Source: JBBDXS01 sp040902195 (GTDB taxonomy: Bacteria; Chloroflexota; Dehalococcoidia; DSTF01; RBG-16-68-14). From it: a stretch of DNA of 64,000 nt. A model generated the notes under the pieces. That model worked only from the letters and a program-made list of their open reading frames with translations, was not told the DNA's origin and searched no databases. The position numbers and the translations under genes are program-made. The stretch is taken from positions 186,001-250,000 of the forward strand of contig JBBDXS010000019.1 of assembly GCA_040902195.1 (NCBI GenBank). Direction: 5' to 3'. Below, piece by piece: positions 1 through 8,503 of this stretch (its first letter is position 1; each line of letters begins with the position of its first letter).

Positions 1-1242
1 GCGCTCGTCGACGCGATCGATCAGCTACATCAGGACGAAGATGGCACGCAGCCTCCGGAAGAGCAGCGCGCACGCTTCGCACGGAGGCTCGAGCGCGTGC
101 AGCGCGCCTTGCCGTGGACAACAGTTGCCGAGTTCGCGCTGGGCGCCGCGGTGCTGATCAGCGTCAGCGTTCTGGCGCAAAGCACGACTGCTGGCGGCGA
201 GCTGCGCCAGAACGCAGGCAAGCCCTCCGGCGAGTACGTGGTGGCCGGGCGGCTGGATGACGTCAACGCCGATCTACTGATCAAGCCCTTCGGTCTCGGC
301 GTGAGCACCTTCACGGTTACGTTGACGCCTGTTTCACCCGCGACGGACGTTGGCGAGGTCACGGGCGTCCGTCTGCTTGCGACCTACGACAACCCGAATG
401 CGCCGCCCAGCGCAGGACGCTCGGGCACGGTGCAAGAGCTAGAACCTACCGATCAGCCCAACGTCTGGTCCGCGGGCGCTGCGCTGCTGACGCAGCCCGG
501 CAACTGGCGCGTCGAAGTCCGCGTGCAGCGCCGCGAGAAGGATGATGTGCGCATCGTCGTAAACGTCCCGGAAGTCGGGGGCATCCTCGCGCAACAGGAC
601 GAGCCCAAGGACCTGTTCGATCTGCCGTTCACGTTCGTGAACTGGAACATCGTCGCCGGCGGCGCGATGATCGCGATGGGGCTCGGCACGTTCCTTATCT
701 GGCGCAACCGGCCGTCGTCGTGGTCGTTCGGTACGGCGAACGCCGTCGGCGCCGCGAGCCTCTTCGGTCTCCTTGCCGGTGTGGTGCTCATCGTCGGCGT
801 GGATGTACACCGTCCTGTCGATACGACCAACGCGAGTCCTATAGAGCCGACCTTGGAATCGCTGGCGCGCGGCCGGCAGCTTTTCGAGAAGAACTGCATG
901 CAGTGCCACGGCCCGGCCGGCGAAGGAGACGGGCCCGCGGCTGCCGGCCTGCCGATCGACGTGCCGGCGTACGGCGAACACGTCCCGTACCACAACGACT
1001 ACACGCTGTTCAACTGGATCACAAACGGCATCGAGCGCGATGGCGTGCTTAACATGCCTTCCTGGGGCGATGTGCTGACGGAAGACGAACGCTGGACGCT
1101 CGTGACATTCCTGCGTCAGACGTGGGGGTCGGGGAACTTCAGGCCGGTGCTTCCCGAGGATCTCCAGACGCGCTCTTTAGGTACAGCGGCGGCGCCGTCC
1201 AAAACGCCCACGCCTGCCGCGGCGCGAACGCCGACGCCGTAG
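1..1242 (+). CDS. CopD-like membrane protein with C-terminal cytochrome c domain (5' partial)
   Basis: The reading frame is open from the first base, so the N-terminus lies outside the window; the first visible ATG would miss coding sequence. The visible part starts with a basic stretch and a membrane helix (about residues 40-60) like the last helix of CopD-family copper transport proteins. A periplasmic beta-rich segment of the FixH/CopC kind follows, then two more membrane helices near residues 210-270. The C-terminal third is a class I cytochrome c: haem motif CMQCH, a following GPAGEGDG, and a probable Met ligand in the NMPSW segment. It ends in a Pro/Ala/Thr-rich tail. The family link suggests copper handling or a respiratory electron-transfer role outside the membrane; this is inference. 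Its TAG is directly abutted by the opposing CTA of the next gene. Confidence 0.75.
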   Translation, partial: ALVDAIDQLHQDEDGTQPPEEQRARFARRLERVQRALPWTTVAEFALGAAVLISVSVLAQSTTAGGELRQNAGKPSGEYVVAGRLDDVNADLLIKPFGLGVSTFTVTLTPVSPATDVGEVTGVRLLATYDNPNAPPSAGRSGTVQELEPTDQPNVWSAGAALLTQPGNWRVEVRVQRREKDDVRIVVNVPEVGGILAQQDEPKDLFDLPFTFVNWNIVAGGAMIAMGLGTFLIWRNRPSSWSFGTANAVGAASLFGLLAGVVLIVGVDVHRPVDTTNASPIEPTLESLARGRQLFEKNCMQCHGPAGEGDGPAAAGLPIDVPAYGEHVPYHNDYTLFNWITNGIERDGVLNMPSWGDVLTEDERWTLVTFLRQTWGSGNFRPVLPEDLQTRSLGTAAAPSKTPTPAAARTPTP

Positions 1243-2220
1243 CTACGCTCGCGCGTGCACGCGCTGCTGCCGGACGCGTCGGGCGGCGTCGATCACGGGC
1301 CGCGGAAGTAGCGTCTTCGCGCCGTCAACGAGTGCCCCGTAGGTCTCGCGTTCGCGCGCGAGGGAAGGTTCCTGGCCGAGCGCGCGCCCGATGTAGCGCA
1401 AGAACGGGCCCCGCCGCCGTGTGTTCGCGGCGAGCCACGCGAGGCTGCGGTCGTTACAGGCGCGCGCATAGCGCTCGAGATCGTCGAGGCCCGAGAGCGG
1501 CCCGTTCGTGAACAGCGCGTCGAGCACACGGGCGTGAGACGCTGCCATCACCTCGACGGTAAAGCCCGCGGTCAAGCTCGCGTCGTGGATGCGCCGCAAC
1601 GCGAGCGGCCGCGCCACGTACGCGACGTCGTAGGCCGTCGCAACGCGCGTCCACATCTCCCAGTCCTCGCCCGGCACGAAGTCCTGTCGAAAGCCACCGA
1701 GCTGCTCGAATGCGACGCGGCGGATCATCACGCTGCTGCACACGATGTGGTTGCCGCGCAGCAAGGCGCGTACGGCCCGCTCCGACGGCTGGATATCGAT
1801 ACGAGCGCTGGTGCGCTGGCCGCGATAGCCTATCGCGCGTCCCGCGGAGTCGATCTCCTGCGCGCTGCCGTGCACGAGCCCTACCGTCGGGTGCTCATCG
1901 AGCACGCGCGCCTGCGTTTCGGTTGCACCGGGACACAATCCATCGTCCGAAGCGACGAGCGAGATGTACTCGCCTGCTGCGAGCAGCAGCCCGGCGTTAA
2001 GCGCCGACGCCACGCCGCCGTTCTCCTGTCGATGACAGCGAACGCGCGGCCCGTACTGCTGCGTGATGTCGCCCGTGCGATCTGTCGAGCCGTCATCGAC
2101 AACGATGACCTCCAGCTCTACGCCGCGTTGCGCCAGGATGCTATCGAGGCAGGCAGCAAGAAATCGTTCGGCGTTGTACGCCGGAACGACGACGCTGACC
2201 TTGGGCGCGCGGTCCATCAT
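1243..2220 (-). CDS. Family 2 glycosyltransferase
   Basis: A 325-residue GT-A fold glycosyltransferase. The N-terminus has the GT2 signature (KVSVVVPAYNAERFL) and the acidic pair VVDDGSTDRT for the nucleotide sugar. The DxD-like segment falls near LVASDDGL and the acceptor-side motif near PGEDWEMWTR (the ED of family 2). It would transfer a sugar from a nucleotide donor to the growing polysaccharide repeat at the inner face of the membrane. I start it at the ATG that overlaps the upstream stop (ATGA) and not at a start 45 bases further out. It is the last gene of the polysaccharide operon. Donor and acceptor cannot be predicted. Confidence 0.88.
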   Translation of the reverse strand: MMDRAPKVSVVVPAYNAERFLAACLDSILAQRGVELEVIVVDDGSTDRTGDITQQYGPRVRCHRQENGGVASALNAGLLLAAGEYISLVASDDGLCPGATETQARVLDEHPTVGLVHGSAQEIDSAGRAIGYRGQRTSARIDIQPSERAVRALLRGNHIVCSSVMIRRVAFEQLGGFRQDFVPGEDWEMWTRVATAYDVAYVARPLALRRIHDASLTAGFTVEVMAASHARVLDALFTNGPLSGLDDLERYARACNDRSLAWLAANTRRRGPFLRYIGRALGQEPSLARERETYGALVDGAKTLLPRPVIDAARRVRQQRVHARA

Positions 2221-3254
2221 GCGAAGCTCCTGTACAGCGCGGCGCTCGCGCGTTGGAGTGCCCACGCCGGCGCATAGCGCACGCTTAGACCAAGCAGCCG
2301 CCGCTTGACGTTCGTGCTGCCGGGGAGCGGCGCGCTCGCGGCGTACGATGGGTAGTAGAAGTAGTGCAACGGCCGCTCGATGCTGCCCCAGAGCAGCTTG
2401 AAACGCCGCAGCCCCTCTGCGTCCGCGTCGCAGCGGCCGAGATCGAGCCAGGCGTAGCCGCGCTCGATCCCCAACTCGATCGCGCGGCGCAACAACAGGT
2501 TGTTCGGCCGCATCTCCAGGTACGCCGGGTCCGACGCATTGAACTTGTAGACCAGCGTGTCCTTGAAGCCCAGCAGCACGTCAGCCGCGATTGCCTTCCC
2601 GTCGTGTTCAGCGAGAAGGATGCAGCCGGGGCCCTCTGCGATGTGCTGCCGGTGGATGTTCTCGATGAACGACCAGGGCTGCGGGATCAGGCCGTGCTTC
2701 TTCTTGCGTGTGAGCGAGTGCAGCTCGTAGAAGGCGCGCATGTCATCGAGTGATGTCGACTCGCGAACGGTCACGCCGGCGCGCTCCGATTTGCGTATCG
2801 CCCGTCGCGCCGATGGGTGCCAGCGCGTCTCGAGCTCATCGATCGTGCCATCGAGCGCGATGACGTGGTGGTAGAATGCTTCGCCCTTTTGGAACCCTTG
2901 CGCCTCGAGATCGATCTGCGCGCCGCCGCGTAGCTCGATCGCGGGCGAGCCGCGTTCAGCGATCAGCTGCTTCGTCGCCGCAAGCAGCGCGACGCGCGAT
3001 CCTGCGCCCAGCAGGGGCGGGGAGAGGTCGCTGAACGGCAGCCCGACGAGCCGCCCGCCGCCGACTTCGAAGAGCGGAATGCCCGCGTTGATGTGCCCGT
3101 TATTCCGCGCGACGACGTAGCGCGGCGTGAACCGGTACGTCTCGCTCAAGACGCGCGCCCAGCCGCTGGTGTGGAACACCGTCGCCTGCGGCGTGCGTTC
3201 AAGGAACTCGTCCCACGCCGTCTCGCGCGTCGGATCTATCGTCTCGATGTGCAT
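2217..3254 (-). CDS. FemAB/GNAT-type aminoacyl- or acyltransferase
   Basis: A 345-residue protein with the double-GNAT layout of the FemAB superfamily. The N-terminal half has the TPQATVFHTSGWARV entry motif seen in exopolysaccharide-associated FemAB proteins. The C-terminal half has LLAEHDGKAIAADVLLGF and ends with LRRFKLLWG, typical of the second GNAT fold. FemAB relatives move amino acids from aminoacyl-tRNA, or acyl groups, to amino sugars or peptides. In this operon the likely substrate is an amino group on the polysaccharide repeat, possibly the one made by the DegT aminotransferase upstream; that is inference. Its start overlaps the previous stop as TGATG, which suggests translational coupling. 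Confidence 0.8.
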   Translation of the reverse strand: MHIETIDPTRETAWDEFLERTPQATVFHTSGWARVLSETYRFTPRYVVARNNGHINAGIPLFEVGGGRLVGLPFSDLSPPLLGAGSRVALLAATKQLIAERGSPAIELRGGAQIDLEAQGFQKGEAFYHHVIALDGTIDELETRWHPSARRAIRKSERAGVTVRESTSLDDMRAFYELHSLTRKKKHGLIPQPWSFIENIHRQHIAEGPGCILLAEHDGKAIAADVLLGFKDTLVYKFNASDPAYLEMRPNNLLLRRAIELGIERGYAWLDLGRCDADAEGLRRFKLLWGSIERPLHYFYYPSYAASAPLPGSTNVKRRLLGLSVRYAPAWALQRASAALYRSFA

Positions 3255-4543
3255 CAGACCTCGAGCGGCCGCCGCAAGAAGTCGAGCAGCGTCATCGAGT
3301 CGACATCGCCCGTAAGCGAGATCGCGGCGCGCGTCCCACGCGGCCAGCGCCAGACGCGCACGATGGGCGCGCGGCTCTCATCGATGACGCGCAGGACCTC
3401 GCGCTTGTCGGTCTGCTTGAACTCCTGCCAGCCGTCGAGCACGATCGCGCAGTCGTCGACGACGCCGCGGCGCACGACGTAGCCCTCGTCTTCCAGGAAG
3501 CGCTCGAGCGCGGCGGAGGCGTTGTTCGTAATGCCGATGATCGGAAGCTTCTCGCATGCGAGCGAAAGCTCACCGGTGTCCATGATGCTGTCGCGTCCGT
3601 ACCACGGCCGGACGCCGTAGCCCTCGACTCCTCGCGTTACGACCGTGATGTCGCGGTCGTACGGCGCCGCGATGCGTGCGTGACCGTCGTCGAGGCGCTG
3701 GATGTGCAGGCGGTTCTTTGCGCGGCGGCGCCACCACTGCGCGATCTGTGACATCGAAGCAATCCAGACGGGCGGGTCCTGCGCGCGCGCCTCCTCAAGC
3801 ACGCCTTCGAGCGCTTTGCGGCAGAGGCGGAAGCGCTCGTGATGCAGGATGATGACCTGCATCTCGCCCAGCTCGTAGACGCGACGGAAGACGTCCAGCC
3901 AGACTTCCTTGCGCTGGTGGCGCGGCAAACGCAGGCGATCGACGAGCGCCTCGTCGTCCGGCAGCGACGCTGGCAGATCGAGGATGTCGTGCACATGCGA
4001 CGGCAGGGCCGGCACGTTCGCGGCGTCATCGCTGCGGTACAAGCGCAGCCCGTTGCGATACGCCTCGACCGCGGTCGAGGGCGTGAATCGCGGCACGACA
4101 TCCCACGCGATGGTGCGGTTGCTGCTGTACTCCAGCCCCAGGTCCTTCGCTACGCGGATGCTGTCGCGGTTCCACCGCACGTAGGGGTGCCGGATGCCGG
4201 ACACCGGGATGCCCAGCGCCCGGAACATCGCGAGCCCTTGCTCGATGTGTTCGTGCTGTTCGTCGTAGCCAAGGAGGCTGTAATCGGTGTGGACGTAGCC
4301 GTGGATCGCCAGCTCCGCCCCTCGATTCGCGACGCGCATAAAGATGCGCGGATAGCGTTCGAGCAGGTTCGCTGTCACGGCGAGCGTTGGCGTGCCGCCG
4401 TAGCGCGCGGCCGTATCGATGTAGCCGTTTAGTGCGCGCTCCATGCGGCCCGCGGAGATCCCGAAGCGGACGGCGATCTTCGGCAGGCGCTGCGCGCTGT
4501 TCATGATGCCGCGTGATTCCATCAGATAGGCGATGAGATTCAT
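3254..4543 (-). CDS. Polysaccharide deacetylase-like (NodB-fold) protein
   Basis: A 429-residue protein. Residues about 70-230 resemble a NodB/polysaccharide deacetylase barrel, with the metal-site segment ELAIHGYVHTDYS and later VIILHHERF. The usual first motif (TFDDG) is missing at the N-terminus, where AVRFGISAGR occupies the expected place. A motif-I-like strand, AISLTGDVDSMTLLDF, is instead at the extreme C-terminus. The middle segment (about 260-400) is not recognisable. The enzyme may remove an acetyl group from an amino sugar of the repeat unit, or the altered motif order may mean another hydrolase role. It sits between a GT4 gene and the FemAB gene with 4- and 1-base overlaps. Confidence 0.7.
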   Translation of the reverse strand: MNLIAYLMESRGIMNSAQRLPKIAVRFGISAGRMERALNGYIDTAARYGGTPTLAVTANLLERYPRIFMRVANRGAELAIHGYVHTDYSLLGYDEQHEHIEQGLAMFRALGIPVSGIRHPYVRWNRDSIRVAKDLGLEYSSNRTIAWDVVPRFTPSTAVEAYRNGLRLYRSDDAANVPALPSHVHDILDLPASLPDDEALVDRLRLPRHQRKEVWLDVFRRVYELGEMQVIILHHERFRLCRKALEGVLEEARAQDPPVWIASMSQIAQWWRRRAKNRLHIQRLDDGHARIAAPYDRDITVVTRGVEGYGVRPWYGRDSIMDTGELSLACEKLPIIGITNNASAALERFLEDEGYVVRRGVVDDCAIVLDGWQEFKQTDKREVLRVIDESRAPIVRVWRWPRGTRAAISLTGDVDSMTLLDFLRRPLEV

Positions 4544-5736
4544 GCTACCTCCTCAGTTGGGCGGGGAGAGCGCTCTCGCACGAGCAGCTCGTCGTGCAGG
4601 CCCACGTATATCCGGCGCGCGTGTTCCCATCGATACGCCTCGAACGTTCGGAGAGCGTTCGAGGCGAGCCGCTGCGCTTTCGATTGGTCCGTGTACAGCT
4701 CGATGACGTGGCGCGCGAGGTCGCGCGCGTCGCCGGGCCAGTAGTACGAGACGGCATCGCTGGAGAAGACGCCGCTCAGCGAAGGGCTCGCGGCGGCAAC
4801 GACAGGCTTGCCCATCGCGACGTACTCAAAGAGCTTGTTCGGCAGCAGCCACGGGACCGCCGCCGGCACGACGCACACGTCAGCGCGCGCGATCTCCGCG
4901 GGCACGTGCTCGATTGGGACCCAGCCGGGGAAGCGCACGCGGTCCGACACGCCGAGGCGCATGGCGAGCTGCGTCAGCTCGTCGCGATACTCGCCCTCGC
5001 CGAGGACGGTCACCTCCACGGTCGGGATCTCTTCGAGCATGTGGGGTAGCGCCGCCAACAGCGTCTCGATGCCGTAGCGGCGCAGGATCGAACCGTGCGT
5101 GAACACGCGGAAGACGCCGTTGCGCGCGACGGCTTGGACGCTGCGACGCGCGTTGAACAGCCGCTCCTCGGGCACGTTGAGCACGACGGTGGGCTCGCGT
5201 CGCGGCCGGCTGCGCTGCTCGATGATGTCCCCGTCGTACGGGCTGACGACGACGGTGCGGTCGGCGAAGCCGGTCGCGCGCGCCTCCAGCCAGCGCAGTA
5301 TGGCGATCAGACGGTGCTGTTCAGGCAGGCCCCACTCGTCCGCCGCCTGTTCGGGCGTCAGCTCGAACATGTAGAGGACGACCTTCGAGCCGGCGAGCCT
5401 TGCCGGTAGCGCGGCAAATACCAGGACGTCCGGGATGTTGTACACCTCGACGATGTCGTAGCGCTGTCGAAGCGAGCGGGCCGTCAGCACGGCGAACGCC
5501 ATCGAGAAGAACGCGCCGTACTCGAACGCGTAGCGGAGCTTGCTGCCGCGCCGGTGCGTTAGCGGCAGCCGGCGCACGGTACCGCCCCGGTATGGCTCGC
5601 TCGCGGCTTCGCCGGGTGCGCGCAAGCAGATGACATCGACCGTATAGCCGGCGTCGACGAGCGCATCGACGTTCTTGCGGACGTGCGCCTCTTCGGGAAA
5701 GTAGCTCTGGCGAACGATGCAAACGCGCTTGCTCAC
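4540..5736 (-). CDS. Family 4 glycosyltransferase
   Basis: A 398-residue GT-B glycosyltransferase. The N-terminal half begins RVCIVRQSYFPEEAHVRKNVDAL, typical of GT4 acceptor domains. The C-terminal domain carries RVRFPGWVPIEHVP and LLPNKLFEYVAMGKPVVAA, in which the E of the nucleotide-sugar site is visible. Cytosolic, probably acting on the lipid-linked repeat. ATGA overlaps join it to genes on both sides. One of four GT4 enzymes in the operon; the sugar it adds is unknown. Confidence 0.88.
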   Translation of the reverse strand: MSKRVCIVRQSYFPEEAHVRKNVDALVDAGYTVDVICLRAPGEAASEPYRGGTVRRLPLTHRRGSKLRYAFEYGAFFSMAFAVLTARSLRQRYDIVEVYNIPDVLVFAALPARLAGSKVVLYMFELTPEQAADEWGLPEQHRLIAILRWLEARATGFADRTVVVSPYDGDIIEQRSRPRREPTVVLNVPEERLFNARRSVQAVARNGVFRVFTHGSILRRYGIETLLAALPHMLEEIPTVEVTVLGEGEYRDELTQLAMRLGVSDRVRFPGWVPIEHVPAEIARADVCVVPAAVPWLLPNKLFEYVAMGKPVVAAASPSLSGVFSSDAVSYYWPGDARDLARHVIELYTDQSKAQRLASNALRTFEAYRWEHARRIYVGLHDELLVRERSPRPTEEVA

Positions 5737-6713
5737 GATGGCGTGCCCTTCGCCACGATCGCCGCTTGCGCGCGTCGGCTCGCAGCGATCGTCTGCTCGT
5801 ACACCGCCATAACGCGGCGGCTGATCATGTCCAGCCCGAGGTAGCCCACGGCGTTCCGCCCCTCGGTGCGCGAACCGCGTTCGAGCGCTAGGGAGAGCTT
5901 CCAGGCGATCTCGGTCGGGTTCTGGCGCGTGATGTAGCAGCCCTGCGTCCGCCCAATCACCTCCGCCACGTCGCCGGCCGCCGTCGAGACGACAGGCAGG
6001 TTACACGCCATCGCTTCCTTCACCACCATCGGCGAGCCTTCTGCGTCGGACGTGAGCACGAGCGCGTCGCAGGCGTTCATGTACGCCGGCACGACCTGGT
6101 GCGGCTTGTTTGAGAGCAGCACGAGCTCGACCTCGGGCTGGACGGACTGCAGCCGGTCCATGGCCTGCTGCACGAGCTCGAAGCGTTTTTCCGGCCGCGT
6201 GTGCTCGCCCGCCCAGAGCACCAGCTTCTTGTCGAGTGGCAGTCCGAGCTCGCGCCGGCACTCCTCCATTGGCCGAGGTTGGAAGCGCTCCATATCGACG
6301 CCGCAGGGGATCACGTGCGCGCCCTCCGCGCCCAGCTTGGCCTTCATCTCCCGGGACACGACGATCACGGACTCGAACGAACCGGTCAGCGCGCGCGAGA
6401 CCCACGCCTGCCACGTCATGAACACCTCGGGTCCGTGGTGCGTGAGCACGACTGGCACGCGCCGCTGGGCGCGCGCGACGACTCCCGCGAGAATGTAGTG
6501 CGCGTGAACGAGGTCGTACTCGCGCTTGTCAAGTTGCTTCCACAGCCGTGTGAAGGCGCGTAGGTAGTTGAGCTTGCTCGCCTTGCCGTTCATGAACAGC
6601 ACGTCGATTTCCACACCCAGGGCGCGGAGCGAGTCGACTTGGTCGCGCACGAAGATGCCGAAGTGCGGCCGGTCCTCCGTGGGGTACATGTTCGTCACGA
6701 GCAGCACGTTCAT
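5733..6713 (-). CDS. Family 4 glycosyltransferase
   Basis: A 326-residue GT-B enzyme, short for the family because the N-terminal domain is compact. Features: MNVLLVTNMYPTEDRPHFGIF at the start, YDLVHAHY, HHGPEVF, the basic R-PEKR of the donor site (LWAGEHTRPEKRFEL) and EGSPMVVKEAMACNLPVV in the C-terminal domain. The E-x7-E pair that contacts the nucleotide sugar is intact. It would add one sugar to the repeat unit. It overlaps its upstream neighbour by ATGA. Confidence 0.88.
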   Translation of the reverse strand: MNVLLVTNMYPTEDRPHFGIFVRDQVDSLRALGVEIDVLFMNGKASKLNYLRAFTRLWKQLDKREYDLVHAHYILAGVVARAQRRVPVVLTHHGPEVFMTWQAWVSRALTGSFESVIVVSREMKAKLGAEGAHVIPCGVDMERFQPRPMEECRRELGLPLDKKLVLWAGEHTRPEKRFELVQQAMDRLQSVQPEVELVLLSNKPHQVVPAYMNACDALVLTSDAEGSPMVVKEAMACNLPVVSTAAGDVAEVIGRTQGCYITRQNPTEIAWKLSLALERGSRTEGRNAVGYLGLDMISRRVMAVYEQTIAASRRAQAAIVAKGTPS

Positions 6714-8503
6714 GGCCGTCCCTCCTGCGCCGGGGCGAACAGTTCATCGATCTCGTTGAGCTGGCGCGGGTTGGAGAGCAGTAGCCCATTCAGCCATGTT
6801 CCGGACTCCGCGAAGTAGGCGCGCAGCACCTCGAGAACGATGTGGTCGTTCTCGAGCCCGAACGCGCGGTTGGCGTTACGCACGCGCAGCCCGTTGCGTC
6901 CCGCCGCCGCGAGATAGGCGTGCCGCCGCAATGAGGCCCCGTCCGCGTCCGCACCGTCAGCGCTGCGTGCGGTCGCCTCGCTCGGGGCGATGTCGAGCAA
7001 GTACGCGAGGCGCGGCCTGAGTGCGAGCGTCTCGATCAGCCCGACGAGCCATCGCGCCAGCCTGTCCGACTCGTGCAGGCGCGAACGCAGCTCCACGACG
7101 GCGTCCGTCGCGTAGCGGTCGCACACGACGACCGTCCCGAACAGCATCGGCAGGCGCACGCGCAACGTGTAGACCAGCGTGAGATCGATGACGTTCGTGG
7201 CTGCCCAGGCGAGCCGCGCGAGCTTGCGCAGCGGCCCTGCTTTGCGCGGAGCGGAGCGCTCAGCATTCGACGCGCCTCCTCTCCGCCAACTGAATAGCTT
7301 CGTGATCGCGCTGAGCGTGCGATAGGGCGAAGAGCAGCCCGGCCGCGTCCAGACGACGCGATGCGTGACGTCGCACGTCGTGAGCGCGTCGCTCAGCGCG
7401 CGCACGTGCGACGTCTTGCCGGAGCCATCGAGGCCGCTCAGCGTCACGAGCATGCTGCGCTGCGGATTGACGTGCGACTTCTGCTTGATCCCCCAGAGGA
7501 GCGTGCGGCGCATGCTGGAGAACCTTCGTCGCGCGGTCTCGTGCTGGTCGTTCAGCAGCTTGCGGTAGTAGAGGACCTTGCTGAACGCGAACGACACGCG
7601 GAAAGGCAGCTCGACGGGCCGGCGTTGGGTGAGCCGCCGGTAGTGGCTGCGCACGAACGGCCAGCGATGTAGTTGCGTCTCCCATCGATGCACCAGGTGG
7701 TCTGGCGCGCTGCTGCGACCGAAGTACTCGCGTTCGATGTGCGCGCACGTCGCGAGCGCGAAGAACAGGCCATCGAGCCAGCCGCGGCGCTCCGCTACGC
7801 CCTCGATGTACGCCCAGTCGATGTCGCTGTGAAACCAGTAGCGGCGCAGGCGCTCCAGATCGAAGAGCGAGAAGCGCTTGTTTTCGAAGAAGGCGTGCGC
7901 TGCGTTGATCAGGATCACGTCCTCGCGCGAGGGCACCGTGACCGTCGGGTCGTCCTCCGCGCAGCGGGCTCGATGCCAGATCTTCTCCTCGTGGAACTCG
8001 GCGTCCCAGCCGACCCAGGCGTGCAGGTGGATCGCCGAGACCGAAACGCCGCCGCGGAACTTTCGGAACAGGATCTTACGTTCCTCATCGGTGTTCGCCA
8101 GCCAGGCGTAGCCGAGCTGTTCCAGGATCCAGACGGCTTTCGGCCAGTGTTCGCGCCGCACCAGCACGTCGAGGTTGTCGCTCGTGTAGGGGAACGGCGG
8201 GTAGAAGCCGCCCGACTTGATCGCGATCGACTCGATGCCCTCGCGTGCCCAGGCGTTGCGTACCAGCACGAACTCGTGCCGCTGGCTCTCGCACTCTTCG
8301 ATGTCCGCCTCGACGGCCTGCGCCCAGGCGACGGACTCGATCCGGCCGCGCAGCGCGATGAGCGGGTACTTGTTGCGCCGGAAGAAATCGATAAGTGACG
8401 CCGTCTGCTCCTCCGGCAGCCCGGCCAGCGTGCGCCCCGACATGAGCGCGGCAACGTCCGAGGCCTCGGTACGGTCGTTGCGCACGACGGCGTAGGCGTT
8501 CAT
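6710..8503 (-). CDS. Nucleotidyltransferase-fold protein fused to thymidylate kinase-like domain
   Basis: A 597-residue two-domain protein. Residues about 30-330 resemble the uncharacterised nucleotidyltransferase family (NTP_transf_5), with an acidic pair at SDNLD (108-112) and the aromatic HLHAWVGWD region. Residues about 350-590 form a P-loop kinase of the thymidylate kinase type: Walker A GLDGSGKT (357-364) and VVCDRYATDAVVELR, the DR-Y motif of the nucleotide monophosphate kinases. I chose the ATG that overlaps the upstream stop (ATGA); an in-frame start 87 bases earlier would run into that gene. In a polysaccharide operon the pair may activate or phosphorylate a sugar or lipid carrier and need not act on dTMP. 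Function is not established. Confidence 0.75.
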   Translation of the reverse strand: MNAYAVVRNDRTEASDVAALMSGRTLAGLPEEQTASLIDFFRRNKYPLIALRGRIESVAWAQAVEADIEECESQRHEFVLVRNAWAREGIESIAIKSGGFYPPFPYTSDNLDVLVRREHWPKAVWILEQLGYAWLANTDEERKILFRKFRGGVSVSAIHLHAWVGWDAEFHEEKIWHRARCAEDDPTVTVPSREDVILINAAHAFFENKRFSLFDLERLRRYWFHSDIDWAYIEGVAERRGWLDGLFFALATCAHIEREYFGRSSAPDHLVHRWETQLHRWPFVRSHYRRLTQRRPVELPFRVSFAFSKVLYYRKLLNDQHETARRRFSSMRRTLLWGIKQKSHVNPQRSMLVTLSGLDGSGKTSHVRALSDALTTCDVTHRVVWTRPGCSSPYRTLSAITKLFSWRRGGASNAERSAPRKAGPLRKLARLAWAATNVIDLTLVYTLRVRLPMLFGTVVVCDRYATDAVVELRSRLHESDRLARWLVGLIETLALRPRLAYLLDIAPSEATARSADGADADGASLRRHAYLAAAGRNGLRVRNANRAFGLENDHIVLEVLRAYFAESGTWLNGLLLSNPRQLNEIDELFAPAQEGRP

